This document shows, piece after piece, positions 36,325 to 43,292 of a stretch of DNA of 64,000 nt (positions are counted from its first letter, which is position 1; each line of letters begins with the position of its first letter). This DNA is from UBA1258 sp963643225 (GTDB lineage: Bacteria > Bacillota > Clostridia > Lachnospirales > Lachnospiraceae), in NCBI GenBank assembly GCA_963643225.1, contig CAVIIX010000010.1, forward strand, positions 1-64,000, read 5' to 3'. The notes under the pieces are model-generated. The model saw only the letters and a list, made by a program, of their open reading frames with translations, did not search any database and was not told where the DNA came from. Made by a program: the position numbers and the translations under genes.

Positions 36325-36663
36325 ATGGATAAGTTAATTGAGCGTGGGTTGTTATTTGATTTTTACGGTGATTTATTAACCGACCATCAGCAGAAGATTT
36401 ATTCAGAAGCCGTGTTTAACGATTTGTCTTTAACGGAGCTTTCCGAGGAAGAGGGCATTTCAAGACAGGGCATTCATGATTTGATAAAAAGATGTGATAA
36501 GCTGCTTACAGATTATGAAAATAAGCTTCAGCTTATAAAGCGATTTCAAAATATTAAATCCAAGGTTAAAGACCTTGATAAACGTATAGACCAGTGTGCT
36601 TTGGATGAAGGTCTTAAAAAATCTTTGAAATCCGATTTAAACAGTATTATTGAGGAACTTTGA
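36325..36663 (+). CDS. ylxM: YlxM-family helix-turn-helix protein (UPF0122)
   Basis: A 112-residue protein with a sigma-70 region-4-like helix-turn-helix (LTELSEEEGISRQGIHDLIKR, residues about 36-56). The family is encoded immediately before ffh across Firmicutes and stimulates or regulates the SRP pathway in streptococci. AAGAGG precedes the ATG, and ffh begins four bases after the stop. Confidence 0.92.
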   Translation: MDKLIERGLLFDFYGDLLTDHQQKIYSEAVFNDLSLTELSEEEGISRQGIHDLIKRCDKLLTDYENKLQLIKRFQNIKSKVKDLDKRIDQCALDEGLKKSLKSDLNSIIEEL

Positions 36664-36666
36664 TAG

Positions 36667-38013
36667 ATGGCTTTTGAAAGCTTAACCGAAAAACTTCAAA
36701 ATGTATTTAAAAGCTTAAAAGGCAAGGGGCGCTTAACGCAGGAGGATGTAAAGCTTGCTTTAAAAGATGTCAAAATGGCTTTGCTTGAAGCTGACGTTAA
36801 CTTTAAGGTAGTTAAGCAGTTTATTAATTCGGTTTCCGAAAGAGCAGTAGGCACGGACGTACTGGATGGATTAAATCCCGGTCAGATGATTGTTAAAATC
36901 GTCAATGAAGAGATGACAAATCTCATGGGGAGTGAAGTTACAGAGCTTACCTTTCGTCCGGGTAAGGAAGTAACAGTCTACATGCTTGCAGGTCTTCAGG
37001 GCGCCGGTAAAACTACAGCGGCAGCCAAGCTTGCCAGACGACTTAAATCAAAAAGCAAAAAGACCCTGCTTGTGGCCTGTGACATATACAGACCTGCTGC
37101 TATTGAGCAGTTAAAGGTTAACGGCGCAAAGGTTGATACACAAGTGTTTGAAATGGGCACTGACACAAAGCCTTCGGTTATAGCAAAAGAAGCTTATGCC
37201 TATGCCGTTAAGAATAATTTCAATGTGGTTATTCTCGATACCGCCGGCCGTTTACATGTTGATGAGGACATGATGAACGAGCTTGTGGAAATTAAAAATA
37301 CAGTAGATGTTCATGAAACTCTTTTGGTAGTAGACGCAATGACCGGTCAGGATGCGGTTAATGTGGCAAGTGAGTTTAATGAAAAGGTTGGTCTTGACGG
37401 GGTTATTCTTTCCAAGGCTGACGGTGATACAAGAGGCGGTGCTGCTTTATCTGTCAAGGCAGTTATCGGAAAGCCTATTTTATTTGTATCAAACGGTGAA
37501 AAGCTTGATGAGCTTGAACCTTTCTATCCTGACAGAATGGCTAACAGAATTCTTGGCATGGGTGATGTTCTTTCCTTAATCGAAAAAGCAGAAGCCCTGA
37601 ATGCTGAAAGAGACGCATCTAAAGATAAAGAGATGATGTCCCGCATGAAGAAAGGCAAATTCGATTTTAACGATTACCTTGAATCCCTTAAAGCCATGAA
37701 AAAGATGGGAGGCCTTTCCTCTATAATGGGGATGATGCCAGGTATGGGAATTAAGGCTGAAGACATCGATACGGAGGAATCCGAAAAGAAGCTTAAGAGA
37801 ACGGAAGCAATTGTATTAAGCATGACTCTTAAAGAGAGAGCCAATCCCTCACTTATGAATCCTAAGCGTAAATTCAGAATCGCAAAGGGGGCAGGGGTAG
37901 ACATTGCTGAAGTAAACCGCTTCATTAAACAGTTTGAACAATCCCAGAAGATGATGAAGCAGATGCCAAAGTTAATGGGTAAATTCGGAAAAAGGGGTAA
38001 ATTCCCTTTTTAA
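36667..38013 (+). CDS. ffh: Signal recognition particle GTPase Ffh
   Basis: A 448-residue SRP protein binding signal peptides and 4.5S RNA. N and G domains: GLQGAGKTTAAAKLA, DTAGRLHVDE and SKADGDTRGG. The Met-rich M domain (about residues 300-448) ends MMKQMPKLMGKF. Receptor ftsY lies at 29929. Directly cotranscribed with ylxM and rpsP. Confidence 0.97.
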   Translation: MAFESLTEKLQNVFKSLKGKGRLTQEDVKLALKDVKMALLEADVNFKVVKQFINSVSERAVGTDVLDGLNPGQMIVKIVNEEMTNLMGSEVTELTFRPGKEVTVYMLAGLQGAGKTTAAAKLARRLKSKSKKTLLVACDIYRPAAIEQLKVNGAKVDTQVFEMGTDTKPSVIAKEAYAYAVKNNFNVVILDTAGRLHVDEDMMNELVEIKNTVDVHETLLVVDAMTGQDAVNVASEFNEKVGLDGVILSKADGDTRGGAALSVKAVIGKPILFVSNGEKLDELEPFYPDRMANRILGMGDVLSLIEKAEALNAERDASKDKEMMSRMKKGKFDFNDYLESLKAMKKMGGLSSIMGMMPGMGIKAEDIDTEESEKKLKRTEAIVLSMTLKERANPSLMNPKRKFRIAKGAGVDIAEVNRFIKQFEQSQKMMKQMPKLMGKFGKRGKFPF

Positions 38014-38051
38014 TAAATTTTAATTTTTTATTTTAGCCGGAGGTGAATAAG

Positions 38052-38297
38052 ATGGCAGTTAAGATCAGATTAAGAAGGATGGGTCAGAAGAAAGCTCCTT
38101 TCTATAGAATTATCGTAGCAGATTCAAGATCCCCAAGAAATGGCAGATTCATCGCTGAAATCGGTACCTACGATCCAAACGTTGAACCAAGCGCAATCAA
38201 GGTAGACGAAGAAGAAGCTAAGAAGTGGCTTGCAAACGGTGCTCAGCCTACAGAAGTTGTTAGCAGAATCTTCAAAACAGCCGGTATTATCAAATAA
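38052..38297 (+). CDS. rpsP: 30S ribosomal protein S16
   Basis: An 81-residue ribosomal protein beginning MAVKIRLRRMGQKK, the family start. GGAGGTG at 38039-38045 sets ATG 38052; an in-frame GTG at 38043 lies inside this ribosome site and is not used. Follows ffh after 38 bases. Confidence 0.97.
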   Translation: MAVKIRLRRMGQKKAPFYRIIVADSRSPRNGRFIAEIGTYDPNVEPSAIKVDEEEAKKWLANGAQPTEVVSRIFKTAGIIK

Positions 38298-38340
38298 TAT
38301 TTTTCGATAATAGGCTCGCTAAAAACTTATGGAGGTAGAT

Positions 38341-38568
38341 ATGAGAGAACTTGTGGAAATTATTGCGAAGGCTCTTGTGGAAAACCCCGATGAAGTAGTA
38401 GTGACGGAACGTACAGAAGGAAAAAACATTGTAATAGAATTACATGTTGCTCAGTCTGATATGGGTAAGGTTATCGGAAAGCAGGGAAGAATTGCGAAGG
38501 CAATTCGTGCAGTTGTAAAGGCTGCCAGCTCGAAAGATAATACAAGAGTTGACGTGGAAATCGTCTAA
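38341..38568 (+). CDS. khpA: KH-domain RNA-binding protein KhpA (YlqC)
   Basis: A 75-residue protein made of one KH domain with the GKVIGKQGRIAKAIR loop contacting RNA. In pneumococci and relatives KhpA works with KhpB in cell-elongation control by RNA binding. GGAGG at 38331-38335 selects ATG 38341 over an in-frame ATG at 38329, which overlaps that site. Usually placed between rpsP and rimM, as here. Confidence 0.92.
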   Translation: MRELVEIIAKALVENPDEVVVTERTEGKNIVIELHVAQSDMGKVIGKQGRIAKAIRAVVKAASSKDNTRVDVEIV

Positions 38569-38572
38569 ATTT

Positions 38573-38600
38573 AAAGGGGTACCTTGTGTACCCCTTTGTT
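38573..38600 (+). terminator. Terminator-like hairpin after khpA
   Basis: AAAGGGGTAC (38573-38582) pairs perfectly with GTACCCCTTT (38588-38597) around a five-base loop. The following tract GTTTAC is short of T, so termination may be partial, which would attenuate rimM-trmD-rplS. Confidence 0.5.
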
Positions 38601-38680
38601 TACAATATGGGAAATTGTGTTTTAATTTCCCGTACCAAAAACAAAGGCACTACGTGCCAAGGATGCGCACTCGCGCGTAA
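38600..38680. repeat. Copy R5 of the dispersed palindromic repeat (inverted)
   Basis: Contains GGGAAATT/AATTTCCC (38609-38616 with 38624-38631), the core palindrome GGCACTACGTGCC (38646-38658) and a GCGC-ACTC-GCGC stem. The core is the exact reverse complement of 43211-43223, and the left arm aligns loosely with the reverse complement of 43224-43267. Confidence 0.6.
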
Positions 38681-38699
38681 GGTAACGGAGATTTTTTTA

Positions 38700-39209
38700 A
38701 TGGATGATTTATTTTTGGTGGGTATTATTACAACGGCTCACGGAGTGCACGGAGATGTAAAGGTTTATCCTACAACTGATGATGCAAAGCGCTTTAAAAA
38801 GCTTAAATCGGTTATCCTTGATACAGGCAAAGAAAAACGCAGTATTAAGGTGGAAAACGTTAAATTTTTTAAGCAGTTTGTATTATTAAAGCTTGAAAAT
38901 GTTAATACAATGGATGATGCACTTATTCTTAAAAACTGTGGCCTTTTTGTAGAAAGAAAAGATGCCGTTGAATGTAAGGAAGATGAATATTTCATTGCAG
39001 ATTTATACGACCTAAAGGTTTATGATGAAGGTGATAATCTTTTAGGTATAATTTCAGAAGTGTATCAGACAGGCGCCAATGACGTTTATGAAATAAAGAG
39101 AGATGACGGTTCTACCGCTTTGATTCCTGCCATTAAGGAATGCATTAAGACGGTAGACCTTAAAGGCGGTAAAATTGTAATTCACATTATGGAAGGATTA
39201 TTTGATTAA
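38700..39209 (+). CDS. rimM: Ribosome maturation factor RimM
   Basis: A 169-residue protein assisting 30S head assembly, binding S19. The N-terminal beta-barrel starts DLFLVGIITTAHGVHGDVKV, and the PRC-barrel half holds DLYDLKVYDEG. ACGGAG at 38685-38690 sets ATG 38700; the open frame runs upstream to 38586 through the repeat copy and is not coding. trmD follows directly, as usual. Confidence 0.94.
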   Translation: MDDLFLVGIITTAHGVHGDVKVYPTTDDAKRFKKLKSVILDTGKEKRSIKVENVKFFKQFVLLKLENVNTMDDALILKNCGLFVERKDAVECKEDEYFIADLYDLKVYDEGDNLLGIISEVYQTGANDVYEIKRDDGSTALIPAIKECIKTVDLKGGKIVIHIMEGLFD

Positions 39210-39212
39210 AAT

Positions 39213-39983
39213 ATGAATTTTCATGTGCTTACTCTTTTTCCTGAAATGATTATGGATGGTTTAAACACCAGTATTTTGGGAAGAGCTCTTGAAAAAAGAA
39301 TCATATCTTTAGAGGCAGTACAGATAAGAGACTATACTCTTGATAAGCATAACAAGGTAGACGATTATACCTACGGCGGAGGCGCAGGCATGCTTATGCA
39401 GGCTCAACCCGTTTATGATGCCTGTCTGGCTGTGCAAAAGAAAATTTCTGATGCAGGGCGTCAAAAAGCAAGAGTTGTATTCGTGACTCCCGGCGGCTAC
39501 ACCTTTAATCAGCAGATGGCCATGGATTTTTCAAAGGAAGAGGATTTAATTTTCCTTTGCGGCCATTATGAAGGAATTGATGAAAGAGTGCTTGAAGAGG
39601 TGGTAACCGATTATGTATCAATCGGTGATTATGTGCTTACAGGCGGTGAGCTTCCTGCAATGGTAATGATAGACTGTATATCAAGACTTGTGCCCGGTGT
39701 ATTAAGCAATACAGAATCCTCCATGATTGAATCCTTTTCAAACGGATTACTTGAATATCCGCAGTATTCAAGACCTGAAACCTGGCATGATAAAAAGGTG
39801 CCTGAAATCTTATTAAGCGGCCACCATTTAAACGTTGAAAAATGGCGGCTTGAACAGTCTTTAGAAAAAACAAAAAGAATAAGACCGGACTTATATGAGA
39901 AATATATGGTTGAGCATCCGGTTGCTGAAAAAAAGAAAAGCAGGCGGAAGAAAAATATAGTTGCAAAGCCTGAAGATATATGA
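39213..39983 (+). CDS. trmD: tRNA (guanine-37-N1) methyltransferase TrmD
   Basis: A 256-residue SPOUT methyltransferase acting on G37 of tRNAs reading CNN codons. The family start is FHVLTLFPEM; the knot region contains FLCGHYEGIDERV and SIGDYVLTGGELPA. C-terminal Lys-Lys-Ser-Arg-Arg-Lys-Lys is a basic tail. No clear ribosome site precedes the ATG, four bases after the rimM stop, so reinitiation is likely. Confidence 0.97.
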   Translation: MNFHVLTLFPEMIMDGLNTSILGRALEKRIISLEAVQIRDYTLDKHNKVDDYTYGGGAGMLMQAQPVYDACLAVQKKISDAGRQKARVVFVTPGGYTFNQQMAMDFSKEEDLIFLCGHYEGIDERVLEEVVTDYVSIGDYVLTGGELPAMVMIDCISRLVPGVLSNTESSMIESFSNGLLEYPQYSRPETWHDKKVPEILLSGHHLNVEKWRLEQSLEKTKRIRPDLYEKYMVEHPVAEKKKSRRKKNIVAKPEDI

Positions 39984-40063
39984 TAAAATTCTAACGTTGT
40001 CAATACGGATGGTCCTCTGTTACGAAGTGTATTAAGAACATCTGCTATATAAGGAGGAACAAG
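39984..40063 (+). promoter_or_regulatory. Possible L19 leader before rplS
   Basis: The 80-base trmD-rplS spacer has GGTCCTCTGTTACGAAG and ATCTGCTATATAAGGAGG, which resemble the Firmicutes ribosomal protein L19 leader as I remember it. A covariance-model match would decide; I cannot verify it by eye. Confidence 0.4.
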
Positions 40064-40411
40064 ATGAACGACATTATTAAGAACATTGAAGCTGCTCAGA
40101 TGAAGACAGAGGTTGCTGAATTTAACGTAGGTGATACCGTTAAGGTTTACGCTAAGATTAAAGAAGGCGAAAAGGAAAGAATTCAGATATTTGAAGGTAC
40201 TGTTTTAAAGAGACAGGGCGGCGGCGCCAGAGAAACCTTCACTGTAAGAAAGACCACCAATGGTGTAGGCGTTGAAAAGACATGGCCTTTACACAGCCCT
40301 AACGTAGATAAGATTGAAGTTGTTCGTAAGGGTAAAGTTCGCAGAGCAAAGCTTAACTACTTAAGAAAGAGAGTAGGTAAGGCAGCTAAGGTTAAAGAAG
40401 TTATTAGATAA
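40064..40411 (+). CDS. rplS: 50S ribosomal protein L19
   Basis: A 115-residue protein at the 30S-50S interface. Family motifs FNVGDTVKV, FEGTVLKRQGGG and FTVRK are all present. AAGGAGG lies a proper distance before the ATG. A terminator follows, closing the ylxM-to-rplS run. Confidence 0.97.
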   Translation: MNDIIKNIEAAQMKTEVAEFNVGDTVKVYAKIKEGEKERIQIFEGTVLKRQGGGARETFTVRKTTNGVGVEKTWPLHSPNVDKIEVVRKGKVRRAKLNYLRKRVGKAAKVKEVIR

Positions 40412-40421
40412 TTCGTTACAG

Positions 40422-40452
40422 AAAGGAACAATTTAAGAATTGTTCCTTTTTT
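40422..40452 (+). terminator. Terminator after rplS
   Basis: AAAGGAACAATT (40422-40433) pairs perfectly with AATTGTTCCTTT (40438-40449) around a four-base loop and is followed by a T run. Confidence 0.95.
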
Positions 40453-40466
40453 GTTTTTGCGGTTTC

Positions 40467-40475
40467 TGATATAAT
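40467..40475 (+). promoter_or_regulatory. Perfect extended -10 promoter of the lepB-rbgA operon
   Basis: TGATATAAT matches TGnTATAAT exactly. It ends seven bases before the ATG at 40483, so the transcript should begin at or next to the start codon. The -35 region is only T-rich. Confidence 0.7.
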
Positions 40476-40482
40476 AATCAGG

Positions 40483-41070
40483 ATGAGAAAAAATAAAGGG
40501 TTAGACTTTAACCGCAAAAGAAAAAAGAAAATAAATATTAGGCTATTAAAGGAAATCTTCGGATATCTTTTCTGGATGTTTATTGCAGCCTTTTTTGCTA
40601 TCGTGCTGATGCAGCTTTTCGGTCTTCGTACAAACGTAATAGGCAATTCCATGGAGCCTGATTTAGTGGCAGGACAGGAAATACTTATAAACAGACTTTG
40701 TTATGAAATAACGTCACCAAAGCAGGGAGATGTAATCGCCTTTCAGCCTAACGGTAATGAGAATTCACATTATTATGTTAAAAGAGTAATCGGGGTGCCG
40801 GGAGATACGATTTTAATTAAAGAGGGTTTTGTATACATTAACGGTGAGCTTTTAAGTGAGGATTTAACCTTTGATAAAATTGCAGACCCCGGGGTGGCGG
40901 TTAATGAAATTACATTAGGCCTGGATGAATATTTTGTAATGGGTGATAATCGTAATTTCAGTGAAGATTCACGCTCCGGCAACATCGGCAACATAAAGAA
41001 AAGCTATATAATCGGCAGGGTCTGGTTTAAGCTTTCAAGCAATTTAGAATATATAGGATTTGTAAAATGA
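40483..41070 (+). CDS. lepB: Signal peptidase I (first of two)
   Basis: A 195-residue type I signal peptidase anchored by one helix (about residues 24-46) after a very basic cytoplasmic start. Catalytic Ser lies in GNSMEP and Lys in YYVKRVIGVPGD; the later MGDNRNFSEDSR completes the fold. The ATG at 40483 has no ordinary ribosome site and lies at the predicted transcription start, so initiation may be leaderless. Its stop overlaps rbgA. Confidence 0.95.
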   Translation: MRKNKGLDFNRKRKKKINIRLLKEIFGYLFWMFIAAFFAIVLMQLFGLRTNVIGNSMEPDLVAGQEILINRLCYEITSPKQGDVIAFQPNGNENSHYYVKRVIGVPGDTILIKEGFVYINGELLSEDLTFDKIADPGVAVNEITLGLDEYFVMGDNRNFSEDSRSGNIGNIKKSYIIGRVWFKLSSNLEYIGFVK

Positions 41071-41948
41071 TAGTACAGTGGTACCCAGGACACATGAGTA
41101 AGGCTAAGCGCCTCATGGAGTCTGATATGAAGCTTGTGGATATGGTAATTGAAATAGTGGATGCAAGAGCGCCTGTTTCAAGCCGTAATCCGGATATTGA
41201 CAGAATGAGTAAGGGTAAATCCCGGCTTATTATTATGAATAAGGCAGATTTAGCCGATAAAAATATAAGTGATGAATGGAAACGTTATTTTGAAAATAAG
41301 GGTATTAAAACCATATTCCTTAATTCAAAAGAAAAGGAAGGCTTAAGGCAGGTAATGCCTGCGGTTAAGGAAGCCTGCGCAGAAAGAATAGCCCGTAACG
41401 AAAAGAAGGGTATTAAAAATCAGGCAATAAGAGCCATGGTTGCAGGTATTCCGAATGTGGGTAAATCGACCTTCATAAATGCTATTTCTGGAAAAAATAT
41501 TGCAAAGACCGGCAATAAACCAGGTGTTACAAAAGCAGAACAGTGGATTAAGCTTAATAAAGAGCTTGAGCTTTTGGATACTCCAGGTCTTTTATGGCCT
41601 AAATTTGACGATCAGATGGTAGGAAAGCGCCTTGCTTTTTTAGGCTCCATTAATGATGAAATCTTAGTACCAGAAGAGTTATGCGGAGATTTGCTTTTAT
41701 ATTTGCTAGAGGAATATCCAAAGCTTTTAAAAGAAAGATATAATATAAGTACTGAAAATATTGATTTTGAAAATTTTAAGGAGAGGGAAGTATTTACCAC
41801 AAAGCAGTCCCTTATGATGGATTACATTGCTAAATCCAGAGGAGCCCTAAAACAGGGTGGAAGGACTGATTATTTTAAGACAGCGGGTTTAGTGCTTGAG
41901 GATTTTAGAAGCGGAAGAATCGGTAAAATTACTTTGGAGAGACCATGA
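41067..41948 (+). CDS. rbgA: Ribosome biogenesis GTPase RbgA (YlqF)
   Basis: A 293-residue circularly permuted GTPase needed for late 50S assembly. The permuted order is visible: G4 NKADL precedes the P-loop GIPNVGKST and the DTPG motif. The start WYPGHMSKA is typical. Translationally coupled on both sides by ATGA overlaps with the two signal peptidase genes. Confidence 0.96.
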   Translation: MIVQWYPGHMSKAKRLMESDMKLVDMVIEIVDARAPVSSRNPDIDRMSKGKSRLIIMNKADLADKNISDEWKRYFENKGIKTIFLNSKEKEGLRQVMPAVKEACAERIARNEKKGIKNQAIRAMVAGIPNVGKSTFINAISGKNIAKTGNKPGVTKAEQWIKLNKELELLDTPGLLWPKFDDQMVGKRLAFLGSINDEILVPEELCGDLLLYLLEEYPKLLKERYNISTENIDFENFKEREVFTTKQSLMMDYIAKSRGALKQGGRTDYFKTAGLVLEDFRSGRIGKITLERP

Positions 41949-42484
41949 ACAGTAAATTAAAGGATTTTTTAAGTACCAGTTTGTATTTGCTTGTTGCAGT
42001 AATTATTGCATTTCTTATCGTAAGATTTGTGGGACAGCGTACAGAGGTAATCGGTTCCTCAATGCTGCCTACCCTTGAAGACGGTAATAATTTAATACTT
42101 GATAAAATTTCCTATAAAATCCATGAGCCTGAAAGATATGATATTATTGTTTTTCCCTTTAGAAATAATTCAGGCAAAAACTATATTAAGCGTATTATCG
42201 GTATGCCCGGTGAAACAATTCAAATCGACACTGACGGTAATATTTATATTGACGGGGAAATCCTTTATGAGACTTATGGCTTGGAAATAATTAAAAATCC
42301 AGGTAATGCCCTTGAGCCTATTACCCTGTCAGCAGATCAATATTTTGTGCTTGGGGATAATCGCAACAATTCTGAGGATTCAAGATTTTCAGACGTGGGT
42401 CTTGTAAGCCGCGATGAAATAATGGGCAAGGTATGGCTGCGCATATGGCCCTTTAACGAATTTGGCGTTGTAAATAAAAATTAA
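41945..42484 (+). CDS. lepB: Signal peptidase I (second of two)
   Basis: A 179-residue paralogue of the first signal peptidase, with one N-terminal membrane helix, catalytic Ser in GSSMLP, Lys in NYIKRIIGMPGE and GDNRNNSEDSR. The start overlaps the rbgA stop. The two enzymes differ mainly in the shorter, less basic start here, and may divide substrates. Confidence 0.95.
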   Translation: MNSKLKDFLSTSLYLLVAVIIAFLIVRFVGQRTEVIGSSMLPTLEDGNNLILDKISYKIHEPERYDIIVFPFRNNSGKNYIKRIIGMPGETIQIDTDGNIYIDGEILYETYGLEIIKNPGNALEPITLSADQYFVLGDNRNNSEDSRFSDVGLVSRDEIMGKVWLRIWPFNEFGVVNKN

Positions 42485-42494
42485 CGAGAGCTTT

Positions 42495-43175
42495 ATGGAT
42501 AAGAAATTAACAAATAAGCAGAAGGAAAAGCTTGAAAAGGAAATTTTAAGAACTGAAGGCTTAAAGGAATTTGAGCGTCAGTACGAATATTTAGGCTATG
42601 TATGCGGTATAGATGAGGTGGGAAGAGGTCCTTTGGCAGGTCCTGTTGTGGCAGGTGCCGTTATTCTTCCTAAAGATTCTAAAATATTATATTTAAACGA
42701 TTCTAAAAAACTTTCAGAAAAAAAACGTGAAGAGCTTTATGCTGTAATAATGGAACAGGCCGTAAGCGTAGGCCTTGGTTTTAGAAGCCCTGAAAGAATC
42801 GATGAAATCAATATTTTAAATGCCACATATGAAGCCATGCAGGATGCAGTACATAATTTATCCGTTGTGCCAAATGTTTTATTAAACGATGCAGTTACAA
42901 TTCCCGGGCTTACAATGAAGCAGGTGCCCATTATAAAGGGCGATGCTAAATCCGTATCCATTGCTGCTGCAAGCATTATTGCAAAGGTGACGCGGGACCG
43001 CATAATGGTTAAATATGATGAAATCTACCCTGAATATAATTTTAAATCAAACAAGGGTTATGGCACGGCAGAGCACATACAAGCCTTAAAGCAATACGGA
43101 AAAACACCGATACACAGAAATTCATTTATAAAAGCTCAAGAAAACCAACTGCCTTTAGGCAGTGGGTGCTCTTGA
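42495..43175 (+). CDS. rnhB: Ribonuclease HII
   Basis: A 226-residue enzyme cutting RNA in RNA-DNA hybrids, including single ribonucleotides. Catalytic DEDD residues: Asp-Glu of GIDEVGRGPLAGPVVAGA, Asp in LLNDAV and Asp in RDRIM. The fold ends near THKR-like HRNSFIKAQ. The last ten or so codons (from about 43145) lie in a hairpin of repeat copy R2, which supplies the stop codon, so the C-terminal tail probably differs from relatives. Confidence 0.93.
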   Translation: MDKKLTNKQKEKLEKEILRTEGLKEFERQYEYLGYVCGIDEVGRGPLAGPVVAGAVILPKDSKILYLNDSKKLSEKKREELYAVIMEQAVSVGLGFRSPERIDEINILNATYEAMQDAVHNLSVVPNVLLNDAVTIPGLTMKQVPIIKGDAKSVSIAAASIIAKVTRDRIMVKYDEIYPEYNFKSNKGYGTAEHIQALKQYGKTPIHRNSFIKAQENQLPLGSGCS

Positions 43176-43271
43176 ACGAGATGCTGGGTTACAAGCCCAG
43201 TACCTCGTAAGGCACGTAGTGCCGCTTTTAGTAGAGCCGTAGCGAAGCGAATTGCGAATATCATTGACAAA
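43148..43271. repeat. Copy R2 of the dispersed palindromic repeat, complete and hairpin-rich
   Basis: Three stems in a row: ACTGCC/GGCAGT (43148-43163), a longer one from ACGAG at 43176-43180 to CTCGT at 43204-43208 with CTGGG/CCCAG inside, and the palindrome GGCACGTAGTGCC (43211-43223). Then follows the arm shared with bases 1-53, ending ATTGCGAATATCATTGACA. It spans the end of rnhB and the intergenic space before the FliK-like gene. Confidence 0.75.
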
Positions 43272-43292
43272 AAATATATCTTAAAGGGGTCT

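Noticed and set aside
38586..38699. Upstream extension of rimM
   Set aside because: The frame is open but crosses hairpins and the repeat core and does not match the family start; the ribosome site lies before ATG 38700.
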